This document shows, in pieces, positions 51,406 through 60,227 of a stretch of DNA of 64,000 bases. Below the pieces are notes generated by a model, which was given only the letters and a program-made list of their open reading frames with translations, was not told the DNA's origin and ran no database searches. Origin of the DNA: JASHPR01 sp963833885 (GTDB lineage Bacteria > Actinomycetota > Actinomycetes > Streptosporangiales > Streptosporangiaceae); assembly GCA_963833885.1 (NCBI GenBank), contig CAWHZU010000008.1, positions 62,001-126,000 on the forward strand. The letters are read 5' to 3'. The position numbers and the translations under genes are program-made. Positions within the stretch are counted from its first letter, which is position 1, and the number at the start of each line of letters is the position of its first letter.

Positions 51406-51726
51406 ATGGAGCGCGTGTGCTTCCTCGGCCGGGTCCGGCCGGAGCGGCTCGAGGAGTACCGGGCCAGGCACCAGGAGGTGTGGCCGGAGATGACTCAGGC
51501 GCTGCAGGAGGCGGGCTGGGCGAACTACACGCTGTTCCTGACCGACGACGGCCTGCTCATCGGCTACCTGGAGACCGATGACTATTCCGCGGCGCAGCAG
51601 CGGATGGCGCAAACTGACGTCAACGCACGCTGGCAGGCGGAAATGCAGACCTACTTCGCTGATCTTGGCGAGCTGCGGCCCGACGAGGGGTTCCGCAGGG
51701 TCACCGAGATCTTCCACCTCGACTGA
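51406..51726 (+). CDS. rhaM: L-rhamnose mutarotase
   Basis: A 106-residue dimeric ferredoxin-like protein that interconverts the anomers of L-rhamnose so the isomerase receives the right one. The family pattern is clear: ERVCFLGRVRPERLEEYRAR with HQEVWPEM (catalytic His), the strand YTLFLTDDGLLIGYLE, and VNARWQAEMQTYF. GGAGG lies 7 bases before ATG 51406. It is followed after 34 bases by the isomerase. Confidence 0.94.
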   Translation: MERVCFLGRVRPERLEEYRARHQEVWPEMTQALQEAGWANYTLFLTDDGLLIGYLETDDYSAAQQRMAQTDVNARWQAEMQTYFADLGELRPDEGFRRVTEIFHLD

Positions 51727-51760
51727 GCGCGCCGGAACTGCTGTATGGAGATGACCTTGA

Positions 51761-52924
51761 ATGCCTGACCTGACCGCCGCAAAGACCGCCCTGCGGGAGC
51801 ACCGGATCGAGATTCCGTCGTGGGCGTTTATGAACACTGGGACCAGGTTCAAGGTGTTCGCTCAGCCCGGCGTCCCGCGCACGCCGGAGGAGAAGATCGA
51901 TGATGCCGCGCAGGTGCATCTGTACACCGGCGTGGCGCCGAGCGTGGCTGTGCATATCCCGTGGGACCGCGTGGACGACTACGCGGCGCTGGCCGCCTAC
52001 GCGCGGGACGCCGGGGTCCAGATAGGGACCGTCAACTCGAACGTGTTCCAGGACGACGACTACAAGCTCGGCAGCGTCGCCAACCCCGATGTGCGGGTGC
52101 GCCGCAAGGCACTGGATCACCTGCTCGGGTGCGTCGACATCATGGACGCGACCGGTTCCCGGGACCTCAAGCTGTGGTTCGCCGACGGCACCAACTACCC
52201 CGGCCAGGACGACATACGAACCCGCCAGGACCGGCTGGCCGAGGCGCTGGCGGCCGTCTACCAGCGGCTTGGGCCGGACCAGCGGATGCTGCTGGAGTAC
52301 AAGCTGTTCGAGCCGGCCTTCTACACCACCGATGTTCCGGACTGGGGTACCTCGGTGCTGCACTGCATGGCGCTCGGGCCGAAGGCCCTGGTGGTAGTCG
52401 ACACCGGTCACCACGCGCCCGGCACCAACATCGAGTTCATCGTGGCGGTTCTGCTGCGGGCCGGGCGGCTCGGCGGCTTCGACTTCAACAGCCGGTTCTA
52501 CGCCGACGACGACCTCATGGTCGGGTCGGCCGACCCGTTCCAGCTGTTCCGGATTCTGAACGAGGTGGTGGGGGCCGACGCGTTGCGGCCCGACGCCGGG
52601 ATCGCGTTCATGCTCGACCAGTGCCACAACATCGAGCCGAAGATCCCCGCGCAAATCCGCTCGGTGATGAACGTGCAGGAGGCGGCGGCCAAGGCGCTGC
52701 TGGTCGACCGGGACGCGCTGGCCGCGGTCCAGCAGGGCGGTGACGTGCTCGGCGCGAACGCCGTGCTGATGGACGCGTACAACACCGACGTCCGGCCGCT
52801 GCTCGCCGAGCTCCGCGAGGATATGGGCATTGACCCCGATCCGGTCGGCGCGTACCTCCGCTCCGGCTACGCGGAGAAGGTCGTGGCCGAGCGGGTCGGC
52901 GGCACGCCGGCCAGCTGGACCTGA
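51761..52924 (+). CDS. rhaI: L-rhamnose isomerase
   Basis: A 387-residue xylose-isomerase-fold enzyme of the RhaI type (Pseudomonas stutzeri-like), converting L-rhamnose to L-rhamnulose. The opening, ALREHRIEIPSWAFMNTGTR, and the metal-site stretches LKLWFADGTNYPGQDDI, EYKLFEPAFY, VVDTGHHAPGTNIEF and GFDFNSRFYADDDLMVG (candidate metal Glu, His and Asp) are characteristic. The enzyme would be manganese-dependent by family. It sits between the mutarotase and the aldolase fusion. Confidence 0.93.
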   Translation: MPDLTAAKTALREHRIEIPSWAFMNTGTRFKVFAQPGVPRTPEEKIDDAAQVHLYTGVAPSVAVHIPWDRVDDYAALAAYARDAGVQIGTVNSNVFQDDDYKLGSVANPDVRVRRKALDHLLGCVDIMDATGSRDLKLWFADGTNYPGQDDIRTRQDRLAEALAAVYQRLGPDQRMLLEYKLFEPAFYTTDVPDWGTSVLHCMALGPKALVVVDTGHHAPGTNIEFIVAVLLRAGRLGGFDFNSRFYADDDLMVGSADPFQLFRILNEVVGADALRPDAGIAFMLDQCHNIEPKIPAQIRSVMNVQEAAAKALLVDRDALAAVQQGGDVLGANAVLMDAYNTDVRPLLAELREDMGIDPDPVGAYLRSGYAEKVVAERVGGTPASWT

Positions 52925-52957
52925 GCGACAACACGCAACCGAGAGGAGAAGCGCTTC

Positions 52958-55003
52958 ATGGCGCCGCAGCTACCGCCGGAGGTCGCCGCGCTGCTGGCGC
53001 GCAGCAACCGGCTGGGCTCTGATCCGCGCAACACCAACTACGCGGGTGGCAACACCTCGGCCAAGGGTCCGGCTACCGACCCGGTGACCGGGCAGCCGGC
53101 CGAGCTGATGTGGGTCAAGGGCTCCGGCGGCGACCTGGGCACGCTGACCGCGGACGGTCTCGCAGTCCTCCGGCTGGACCGGCTACGCGCGCTGACCGGC
53201 GTCTATCCCGGGGTCGAGCGCGAGGACGAGATGGTCGCGGCGTTCGATTACTGCCTGTTCGGCAAGGGCGGCGCCGCGCCGTCCATCGACACCGCCATGC
53301 ATGGGCTGCTCGATCCGCCGCACGTGGACCATCTGCACCCAGACTCGGGGATCGCACTCGCGACCGCCGCCGACGGCGAGCGGCTGACCAGGGACTGTTT
53401 CGGCGGGCGGGTGGCGTGGGTGCCGTGGCGGCGGCCAGGGTTCCAGCTCGGCCTCGGCATCGCCGCTGTTGCCCGCGACAACCCGGACCTGATCGGCGTG
53501 GTGCTCGGCGGTCATGGCATCACCGCATGGGCCGACTCGAGCGACCAGTGTGAAGCCAACTCCCTGGAGATGATCGCCACGGCCCGCCGGTACCTCGACG
53601 AGAACGGGCGGAGCGACCCGTTCGGGCCCGATATCCAGGGGTACCTGCCGCTGCCCGAGGCGCAGCGCCGGGCCCGCGCATCGGCCCTGGCCCCGGTGAT
53701 CCGCGGGCTTGCCTCGACCGACCGGCGGCAGCTTGGGCACTTCACCGACTCCCCGGCCGTGCTCGACTTCCTGGCCCGCCGCGAGCATCCCCGGCTGGCC
53801 GCGCTCGGCACCTCGTGCCCGGATCACTTCCTGCGGACCAAGGTGCGGCCGATGCTGCTCGACCTGCCTGCGGCGGCGCCGCTGGATGAGGCGGTCGCCC
53901 GGCTCGGCGAGCTGCACGCCGCATACCGGGAGGACTACCGGGCGTACTACGAGCGCCATGCGACGGCCGATTCGCCGCCGATGCGCGGCGCCGACCCGGC
54001 GATCGTGCTGGTGCCCGGCGTCGGGATGTTCAGCTTCGGCGCGGACAAGCAGACCGCACGGGTGGCCGGCGAGTTCTACCTGAACGCGATCAACGTGATG
54101 CGCGGCGCCGAGTCGGTGTCGCAATACGAGCCGATCAGCGAGGCCGAGAAGTTCCGGATCGAGTACTGGGCGCTCGAGGAGGCCAAGCTGGCCCGGCGGC
54201 CGAAGCCTAAGCCGCTGGCCACCCGGGTCGCGCTGGTCACCGGCGGGGGGTCGGGGATCGGCCGGGCCACCGCGCAGCGGCTCGCCGCCGACGGCGCGTG
54301 CGTGGTGGTCGCCGACCGGGACGAAGCCGCCGCCAGGAAGGTCGCGGAGGAGATCGGCTCGGCCGACGTCGCGGTTGAGGTCGTGGCCGACGTGACCGAC
54401 GAGGAGGCCGTTGCGGCCGCGTTCGCCGCGGCGGTGCTGGCCTTCGGCGGGGTCGATCTCGTGGTCAACAACGCCGGGCTGTCGATCTCCCGGCCGCTGC
54501 TGGAGACCACCGCAGCGGACTGGGACCTGCAGCACGACGTCATGGCGAAGGGATCGTTCCTGGTATCCCGCGAAACCGCGCGCGTGCTGCGAGACCAGGA
54601 CATGGGCGGCGACATCGTCTACATCTGCAGCAAGAACTCGGTGGTGGCCGGGCCGGACAACGTGGCCTACGGCGCCGCCAAGGCGGACCAGGCGCACCAG
54701 GTGCGGCTGCTCGCCGCCGAGCTCGGCCAGTTCGGGATCCGGGTCAACGGCATCAACCCCGACGGCGTAGTGCAGGGCTCCGGCATCTTCGCCGGGGGCT
54801 GGGGTGCCAAGCGGGCCGCCGTCTACGGCGTGCCCGAGGAGGAGCTCGGCGCGTTCTACGCGCGGCGGACGCTGCTGAAACGCGAGGTGCTGCCGGAGCA
54901 CGTCGCCGCCGCCGTTGCCGCGCTGGCCTCCGGCGACCTGTCCCTGACCACGGGGCTGCACATCCCGGTCGACGGCGGGGTGGCGGCCGCGTTCCTGCGG
55001 TGA
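52958..55003 (+). CDS. rhaEW: Bifunctional rhamnulose-1-phosphate aldolase / lactaldehyde dehydrogenase (SDR) fusion
   Basis: A 681-residue two-domain enzyme. Residues 1-420 are a class II aldolase with zinc histidines in PHVDHLHPDSGIALAT and GVVLGGHGITAW; it would cleave L-rhamnulose 1-phosphate to dihydroxyacetone phosphate and L-lactaldehyde. Residues 425-681 are a short-chain dehydrogenase with LVTGGGSGIGRATAQRLA, VVNNAGLSIS and the YxxxK motif in AYGAAKADQAH, expected to oxidise L-lactaldehyde to L-lactate. The fused form is known from Bacillus and actinobacteria. The lactate product links this operon to lutAB at the right edge. AGAGGAG precedes ATG 52958. Confidence 0.92.
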   Translation: MAPQLPPEVAALLARSNRLGSDPRNTNYAGGNTSAKGPATDPVTGQPAELMWVKGSGGDLGTLTADGLAVLRLDRLRALTGVYPGVEREDEMVAAFDYCLFGKGGAAPSIDTAMHGLLDPPHVDHLHPDSGIALATAADGERLTRDCFGGRVAWVPWRRPGFQLGLGIAAVARDNPDLIGVVLGGHGITAWADSSDQCEANSLEMIATARRYLDENGRSDPFGPDIQGYLPLPEAQRRARASALAPVIRGLASTDRRQLGHFTDSPAVLDFLARREHPRLAALGTSCPDHFLRTKVRPMLLDLPAAAPLDEAVARLGELHAAYREDYRAYYERHATADSPPMRGADPAIVLVPGVGMFSFGADKQTARVAGEFYLNAINVMRGAESVSQYEPISEAEKFRIEYWALEEAKLARRPKPKPLATRVALVTGGGSGIGRATAQRLAADGACVVVADRDEAAARKVAEEIGSADVAVEVVADVTDEEAVAAAFAAAVLAFGGVDLVVNNAGLSISRPLLETTAADWDLQHDVMAKGSFLVSRETARVLRDQDMGGDIVYICSKNSVVAGPDNVAYGAAKADQAHQVRLLAAELGQFGIRVNGINPDGVVQGSGIFAGGWGAKRAAVYGVPEEELGAFYARRTLLKREVLPEHVAAAVAALASGDLSLTTGLHIPVDGGVAAAFLR

Positions 55004-56496
55004 CCGGACGGGCCGGGGGTGGCGGAGGCGCCTGGGGCACCGGTGTCGCCACCGTGGCCGCCGTCGACCTCGGCGCGTCCGGCGGGCGGGTCATGGCCGG
55101 CCGCGTCGGCCCCGGGATCCTGGAGCTGCGCGAAGCGCACCGGTTTCCGAACATTCCGGTCAGGATCGGCGGAACGTTGCACTGGGACATCCTTGGCCTG
55201 TACCGGGAGGTCGTCGACGGGCTCAGGGCCGCGGCCGACGGGTGCGAGCTGGCCAGCGCCGGGATCGACTCGTGGGGCGTGGACTACGGGCTGATCGACT
55301 CCAGCGGCGCGCTGCTCGGCAATCCGGTGCACTACCGCGACCGTCGCACCGAGGGCGCGGTCGAGCGGGTGCTGGCCAAAATCCCGGCGCGGGAGCTGTA
55401 CGCGGTCACCGGAATTCAGCAGCTTCCGTTCAACACGGTCTGCCAGCTCGTGGCCGCGGAGGGGACGCCGCAGCTCCGCGCCGCCGCGACGCTGCTGCTG
55501 ATCCCGGATCTGCTCGGCTACTGGCTGACCGGTTCGGCCGGGGCCGAGATCACCAACGCGTCCACGACGCAGCTGCTCGATGTGCGGGAGCGGACGTGGT
55601 CCCGGCCGCTGATCGACCGGGCAGGCATCGCACCGGGGATCTTCCCGGCGCTGCGCCGGCCGGGCGAGGTCGTCGGCGAGCTGCTGCCGGAGGTCGCCGC
55701 AGGTGCGGGCCTGCCGCCCGGCCTGCCGGTGGTGGCCGTCGGCTCGCATGACACCGCGTCGGCCGTGGCCGGCGTCCCCGCGCGGGGCGGGAACTTCGCG
55801 TACATCTCCTGCGGCACCTGGTCGCTGGTCGGGATGGAGCTGGACCGGCCGGTGCTGACCGAGGCCAGCCGGGCCGCGAACTTCAGCAACGAGACCGGCG
55901 TCGACGGAACGGTCCGGTACCTGCGCAACGTGGCCGGCCTGTGGCTGCTGCAGGAGTCGCTGCGGACGTGGGCCGCCGACGACGCAGCCGACCTGGACGA
56001 TCTGCTGGCCGCTGCCGCGCGGCTGCCGGCGCTGCGCTGGGTGATCGACGCCGACGACCCCGCGCTGGTGGCTCCCGGCGACATGCCTGCCCGGATGGCC
56101 GCGGCCTCCGTAGCACTCGGGCAGGACCCACCAAACGACCGTGCGGAGACCGTCCGGTGCATCCTGGACAGCCTGGCGCTCGCGCACCGGCGGGCACTGC
56201 TGGACGTTCAGGAGCTGTCGGGCCGGCACGCCGACACCGTGCACCTGGTCGGCGGCGGCGCCAGGAACGAGCTGCTGTGCCAGCTCACCGCCGACGCCTG
56301 CGGGCTGCCCGTGGTGGCCGGGCCGGTCGAGGCGTCGGCGGTCGGCAACATCCTGGTTCAGGCGCGCGCGCTGGGGGTTGCGCCAGGAGACCTGGCCGGG
56401 CTTCGCGGCCTGATCCTGGCCAGCAGTCGGCTGCGGCGTTTCCAGCCCGAGGGCTCACCGGATCGCTGGCGCGCGGCGGCGCGCAGACTCGGCTAG
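55000..56496 (+). CDS. rhaB: L-rhamnulokinase
   Basis: A 498-residue FGGY kinase phosphorylating L-rhamnulose at C1. The N-terminal phosphate loop is VAAVDLGASGGRVMAGRV, RhaB-type motifs include AGIDSWGVDYGLIDSSG, ASTTQLLDVRERTWS and ISCGTWSLVGMEL, and the C-terminal ATP loop is TVHLVGGGARNELLCQLTAD. GTG 55000 overlaps the aldolase stop (GTGA). A Gly-rich stretch (GRAGGGGGAWGTG) precedes the first strand. It is the last gene of the rhamnose operon. Confidence 0.94.
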   Translation: MTGRAGGGGGAWGTGVATVAAVDLGASGGRVMAGRVGPGILELREAHRFPNIPVRIGGTLHWDILGLYREVVDGLRAAADGCELASAGIDSWGVDYGLIDSSGALLGNPVHYRDRRTEGAVERVLAKIPARELYAVTGIQQLPFNTVCQLVAAEGTPQLRAAATLLLIPDLLGYWLTGSAGAEITNASTTQLLDVRERTWSRPLIDRAGIAPGIFPALRRPGEVVGELLPEVAAGAGLPPGLPVVAVGSHDTASAVAGVPARGGNFAYISCGTWSLVGMELDRPVLTEASRAANFSNETGVDGTVRYLRNVAGLWLLQESLRTWAADDAADLDDLLAAAARLPALRWVIDADDPALVAPGDMPARMAAASVALGQDPPNDRAETVRCILDSLALAHRRALLDVQELSGRHADTVHLVGGGARNELLCQLTADACGLPVVAGPVEASAVGNILVQARALGVAPGDLAGLRGLILASSRLRRFQPEGSPDRWRAAARRLG

Positions 56497-56538
56497 CCGG
56501 GCCGCCCGGCGTTATCCAGTTGGCAGCATCACTGAAAA

Positions 56539-56550
56539 AGTGATATCACT
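56539..56550. promoter_or_regulatory. AGTGATATCACT palindrome before the YbjQ-like gene
   Basis: A perfect 12-bp palindrome 45 to 56 bases before ATG 56595. An ATCACT at 56528 and a second TGATATC at 56552 make an overlapping cluster of the same half-sites. This clustering suggests an operator; the regulator is unknown. Confidence 0.45.
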
Positions 56551-56594
56551 ATGATATCGCCAAACTGGCGCTGGGAAACGCAGGAGGCCACCCC

Positions 56595-57002
56595 ATGATG
56601 CAGGCACCAACGGAGAATCCCATGCAGGCACCAACGGAGGGTGCCGCTCCCTCGCGACCGATGATCGTCACCACCACCGAGAACATCCCGGACAGCGAAG
56701 TAGTGCAGACCCTCGGCCAGGTCTTCGGCCTCACGGTGCGGTCCCGTGGCATTGGCGGCAACATTGCCGCCCTTCTCAAGAGCCTTGCCGGAGGCGAGAT
56801 CCGGTCGTACGTCAAGCTCAACGAGGATTCCCGGCGGCAGGCGATCGACCGCATGGTGCAGAACGCCGCCGTCATGGGCGCTAACGCCGTGACCATGATG
56901 CGCTTCGACTCCAGCGAGATGGGCGCGGGCATGACCGAGATCGTGGCCTACGGCACGGCCCGGGTGCTCAAGTGGGCTCCCCCGGCGGACGAGCAGAGCT
57001 GA
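56595..57002 (+). CDS. YbjQ/UPF0145-like (heavy-metal-binding domain) protein
   Basis: A 135-residue protein whose residues 23-128 match the YbjQ family: MIVTTTENIPDSEVVQTLGQ, VFGLTVRSRGI, a Lys/Arg-rich middle, and RMVQNAAVMGANAVTMMRFD then TEIVAYGTARVL. The family forms pentamers and its function is not known. The first 20 residues contain the duplicated MQAPTE. AGGAGG lies about 7 bases before ATG 56595. It is followed by a small membrane protein gene 10 bases after its stop. Confidence 0.88.
   Translation: MMQAPTENPMQAPTEGAAPSRPMIVTTTENIPDSEVVQTLGQVFGLTVRSRGIGGNIAALLKSLAGGEIRSYVKLNEDSRRQAIDRMVQNAAVMGANAVTMMRFDSSEMGAGMTEIVAYGTARVLKWAPPADEQS
56598..56639 (+). repeat. 24-bp duplication of the start region of the YbjQ-like gene
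   Basis: ATGCAGGCACCAACGGAG occurs at 56598-56615 and again at 56622-56639, a 24-base period. It keeps frame and gives the protein a second in-frame ATG followed by the same five codons. Only the first copy has the AGGAGG ribosome site. Confidence 0.9.
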
Positions 57003-57012
57003 GGGGGCTGCC

Positions 57013-57243
57013 ATGAGCATCACCGGTTGGGTCATCATCGCGGTCGTGGTCGTCGGGGCCGTCATCGCGCTCTTCGGCTGGGACCGGTACCGAGGCAACC
57101 GGAATAGCGCCGCCGACGGCAGCGCCTCCCAGCCGACCAACGAGGTGTTCACCGATCCCGAGACGGGGCGGCGGACGCGGGTCTGGTACGACTCCAGCAC
57201 CGGGCGGCGCGAATACCGGGCCGAGGAAAACCACGACCAATGA
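57013..57243 (+). CDS. Small single-pass membrane protein
   Basis: A 76-residue protein with one N-terminal helix (GWVIIAVVVVGAVIALFGWD) and a polar tail containing VFTDPETGRRTRVWYDSSTG. GAGGGGG precedes the ATG at 57013. It is 10 bases downstream of the YbjQ-like gene and probably shares its transcript. The family is not recognised. Confidence 0.7.
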   Translation: MSITGWVIIAVVVVGAVIALFGWDRYRGNRNSAADGSASQPTNEVFTDPETGRRTRVWYDSSTGRREYRAEENHDQ

Positions 57244-57316
57244 TCATCTCCTGGGCTGCCTGCTGACCATGCCAGGTTGCGGCCGTGACCGTGACGGGGG
57301 CCGGCCGCATCCTCGG

Positions 57317-57691
57317 TCAGCCAGGGGGCTGAAGCCAATACACCGCACCCGAAGCGGCATCGGCCGCCTGGTGCGTCTCACAGAACGCACAGAGCGCACG
57401 GACCGCCTGCCCAACGAACACTGCGGAGTGCCGGGGAAACGACCGGTTCGACGTGATGACCAGCGCTGGCGCTGGGTCTCCCGTCGCCGCTCGATAGCGG
57501 AGAATCCCGAGGAAATCCGCGGCGTTCTCGGTGACCAGGGCGCGCCCGGCCGACAGCGCCAGGCCACAGACTGCCGAGTCGTCCAAGGCTCGGGCTTCGG
57601 GATCTTCCTGGACCGAGATCGCGTCGTGGCCGGCTTTTCTGAGCTGCTCGGCGATGGCCGGGGGGTACATCTCGTCGATCAGGAGTCTCAC
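57317..57691 (-). CDS. DUF5615 PIN-like toxin of a type II toxin-antitoxin pair
   Basis: A 124-residue Mut7-C/DUF5615-type PIN-like protein: VRLLIDEMYPPAIAEQLRKA carries the first acidic residues, HDAISVQEDPEARALDDSAV the next, and GRALVTENAADFLGIL the last conserved Asp. Such proteins are predicted RNases. GTG 57691 overlaps the antitoxin stop (GTGA), so translation is coupled with antitoxin first, as expected. The C-terminal 30 residues extend past the usual end. Confidence 0.8.
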   Translation of the reverse strand: MRLLIDEMYPPAIAEQLRKAGHDAISVQEDPEARALDDSAVCGLALSAGRALVTENAADFLGILRYRAATGDPAPALVITSNRSFPRHSAVFVGQAVRALCAFCETHQAADAASGAVYWLQPPG

Positions 57692-58110
57692 CTGAGCAAC
57701 TGCTCGCGTCCTGCCGCGAGCGCCTCGGCCTCGGCCTGCGCCTCCAGGTTCAGACGGATCCGCTCGTCGATCTCCGCCGGATAGGACGCGTAATAGGCGA
57801 CGGCCGCCTCCACCTGAGCCGTCGGCAGCCCGAACCACTCGGCCGCATGGGTGACCTTCTCGTCTCCCGTGGCCTCCGAGCGCTCCAGGAAGGAGATCAA
57901 CTCCCACACGTCGGGGCCCGGGGTCAGCCGGGCCCGCCGACCTGCCGGCCCGTCGACAAAGCGGACGAGCGGATGACTCCGCTGCCGCAGACCTTCGTCA
58001 ATCAGTCGCTCGGCAAGCGAAGCGGGCAGCTCACCAGTACGTGCCGCTTCCCGGTGCAGCCGCTCCCGAACCTCGACCGAGACCCGCACCGACATAACGT
58101 CCCTTGCCAT
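57688..58110 (-). CDS. Antitoxin with ribbon-helix-helix N-terminus and DUF433-like C-terminus
   Basis: A 140-residue protein. Residues 1-45 (MSVRVSVEVRERLHREAART, SLAERLIDEGLRQR) look like a ribbon-helix-helix DNA-binding domain, and residues 85-125 (THAAEWFGLPTAQVEAAVAY, YASYPAEIDERI) resemble the DUF433 antitoxin helix set. DUF433/DUF5615 pairs are a known toxin-antitoxin arrangement. It precedes and overlaps the toxin gene and probably represses both. Confidence 0.78.
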   Translation of the reverse strand: MARDVMSVRVSVEVRERLHREAARTGELPASLAERLIDEGLRQRSHPLVRFVDGPAGRRARLTPGPDVWELISFLERSEATGDEKVTHAAEWFGLPTAQVEAAVAYYASYPAEIDERIRLNLEAQAEAEALAAGREQLLR

Positions 58111-58223
58111 ACTGGAAGCTTACATCGTATTACGGCGTCATACCGCAATTCGGTGAGCTCATCAATGGGTATCAGAGCGACCACCGGCCCCGACAACGAG
58201 GCCGGTTCACCAAAGTGCCGCGG

Positions 58224-60041
58224 TCAGGACTTCGTCAGGTACCAGTACTCCGGCATGAGCGTCTGCAGCGGGTTGAAGACCACGCCATGCAGATTCTTGC
58301 TCACGGCGAACACCAGGGGATAATCCGGCAGGTAGATGGAGGGAAGCTGCTCGGCCGCGTACGTGGCGAAGGTGTGGTAGATGGCCAGGCTGCTACTGGT
58401 GTTGGTCTCTGCGATCAGCTTGTTCATCTCCGCGTTGCTGTAGCTGCCCTTGTTGGCCCCGGCACCGGTACCGAATATCTCTTCACCGGTCGGCTCGTAG
58501 TCGGGCCCGTAGACCCATCCCCCGACCGTGGACGCGTCCCAGGTGCACGACGGGCCCTTGGAGCAGGGCGTCGCGATCCCGATGACGGTGTTGAAGGTCA
58601 CGCCGTCCAAGTTGATGATCACACCGGCCTTGGACGCGTCCGACTTGTACACATCGACCTCTTGCGGGAGCCCGGACACGTCGGACGCGTAGTCAAGGGT
58701 GAACTTCAGCTGCGTCCCCTTGGCGATTCCCGATCCGCATTTGGCCGGGTCGTTGCAGGTCATGACGCCGTTGACCGTTGCCCACCCGTGACTGGTCAGC
58801 AGGCTTTTCGCCTTGGCGACGCTGAACGGGTACGGGCCGTCCCCGTCCTCGACGGCGGGAACCCACTGGTTCTCGGGCTCGGTTGGCGCCGGGCCGGTGG
58901 TCGGGTAGCCGTAGCCGCGGTAGATCGCCTTGTCGATGCCGGCCTGGTCCACCAGGTACTCGAGCGCCTGCCGGACGTAGAGCTGGTTGAACACGTCCCC
59001 GAACGGAGAGTTGAAGTTGACCCGGTAGAAGTAGAAGCTGAACGTGTAGTTGAGCTGCAGCGCGTAGCCCGGCAGCGGGCTGGTCGGCGACCCGCTGGCC
59101 GGCTTGACCGGCAGGTCGTTGTCGGGCACCTGGCCGACGTCGACCTCCCCGGTCTGCATCGCCGTGTACAGGGCCGAAGGGCTGGTGTACGTCAGGAAGT
59201 TGACCTGCGCCAGCCGCGGCTTCGGGCTGCCGGAGTACTTCGGGTTCGGCACGAGCGAGTCACTGCCGTTCGGGTTGAAGCTCTTCAGCCGCCATGGCCC
59301 GTCAACCACGCTCCAGATCGGGCTGGAGGGGTACGTAGCGGCCTTCTGCGCCTGCGCGGTCAAGAAGTTGTACACGGCCTTGCACTTCGCCCAGCCGTCG
59401 GCGGCGCTGTCGGTGACGCACCCGCCGCTGCCCGGTGACGCCCCGATGGACGTCACATCCCAGGCGGCCGGCATCGGCGTGATCTGCGACAGCTCGTTGT
59501 AGGTGTACCACAGGCTGGAGTACGCCTGGTTCAGGTGCAGCGTGACCTGGTTCGCGCCGGTTGCCGCCATCGACGTGATGTCCTGCGGGATGTCGCTGGG
59601 GACGAATCCGTAGTAGTTGTCGGGCTCGGCCTCCATCATGTGCAGCCAGAAGATGACGTCCTGGGCGTCGACGGTCTCCCCGTTGGACCACTTCCAGCCC
59701 TTCATGTTGATCACCACGGTCTTGCCGCCGTCGCTGTAAACCGGAGCATTGGCGACCGACAGGCCGTAGTCCGCGGTGGGCTGGTCGTTCTGCCCCCCGA
59801 ACCAGTACAGCGGCCGGTAGATCGGCTGCTGCAGGTCGTCGAGGTTGGACACAGAGGAGTACGCGGGGCTGTCGTACGGGAAGATCCAGTTCGGCTGGCT
59901 CCCCGAGACGAAGCCATACGACGCGGTCCCGCCCTTGACTACGTTGCTGCTCGACGGCGTACTGCTAGCCGACGAGCAGCCCGCTCCGGCCAAGACGAGG
60001 GCGATGGCCCCGGCCACCCAGGCAAGGCGTACGTGTCGCAT
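58224..60041 (-). CDS. Peptide/solute-binding lipoprotein (family 5, DppA/OppA type)
   Basis: A 605-residue extracellular binding protein. The signal peptide WVAGAIALVLAGAGC ends at a lipobox cysteine near residue 22, followed by a Ser-rich linker. Family 5 features include VVINMKGWKWSNGETVDAQD, DVIFWLHMMEAE and VRQALEYLVDQAGIDKAIYR. It would bind peptides, nickel or sugars for an ABC importer, but no permease or ATPase gene is next to it, so it works with components encoded elsewhere. AAAGGAT precedes ATG 60041. Confidence 0.9.
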   Translation of the reverse strand: MRHVRLAWVAGAIALVLAGAGCSSASSTPSSSNVVKGGTASYGFVSGSQPNWIFPYDSPAYSSVSNLDDLQQPIYRPLYWFGGQNDQPTADYGLSVANAPVYSDGGKTVVINMKGWKWSNGETVDAQDVIFWLHMMEAEPDNYYGFVPSDIPQDITSMAATGANQVTLHLNQAYSSLWYTYNELSQITPMPAAWDVTSIGASPGSGGCVTDSAADGWAKCKAVYNFLTAQAQKAATYPSSPIWSVVDGPWRLKSFNPNGSDSLVPNPKYSGSPKPRLAQVNFLTYTSPSALYTAMQTGEVDVGQVPDNDLPVKPASGSPTSPLPGYALQLNYTFSFYFYRVNFNSPFGDVFNQLYVRQALEYLVDQAGIDKAIYRGYGYPTTGPAPTEPENQWVPAVEDGDGPYPFSVAKAKSLLTSHGWATVNGVMTCNDPAKCGSGIAKGTQLKFTLDYASDVSGLPQEVDVYKSDASKAGVIINLDGVTFNTVIGIATPCSKGPSCTWDASTVGGWVYGPDYEPTGEEIFGTGAGANKGSYSNAEMNKLIAETNTSSSLAIYHTFATYAAEQLPSIYLPDYPLVFAVSKNLHGVVFNPLQTLMPEYWYLTKS

Positions 60042-60181
60042 TTACCATCCTTTCGCCACATACAGGCTATACCGGCGACGCCATCCGCCAACCCTGCCTG
60101 ACAAAGTCAATTTTTACGATCTTTTTTATAGGTTAAGGGGTTTTGCCACAGGCCTTGACGGCGGCCCCTGTCGAAAATTAT

Positions 60182-60201
60182 CGTTACGTAACGTTACGTA
60201 A
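60182..60201. promoter_or_regulatory. Double CGTTACGTAA element before the exporter/TetR operon
   Basis: CGTTACGTAA occurs twice in direct tandem (60182-60191 and 60192-60201); each copy contains the palindrome TTACGTAA and the whole is also dyad-symmetric. It ends 26 bases before the exporter ATG at 60228. Sites like this are typical for TetR-family repressors, and a TetR gene ends the same operon. Confidence 0.65.
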
Positions 60202-60227
60202 TTTAATTGCTTTCGGAGGTGGTCCCG

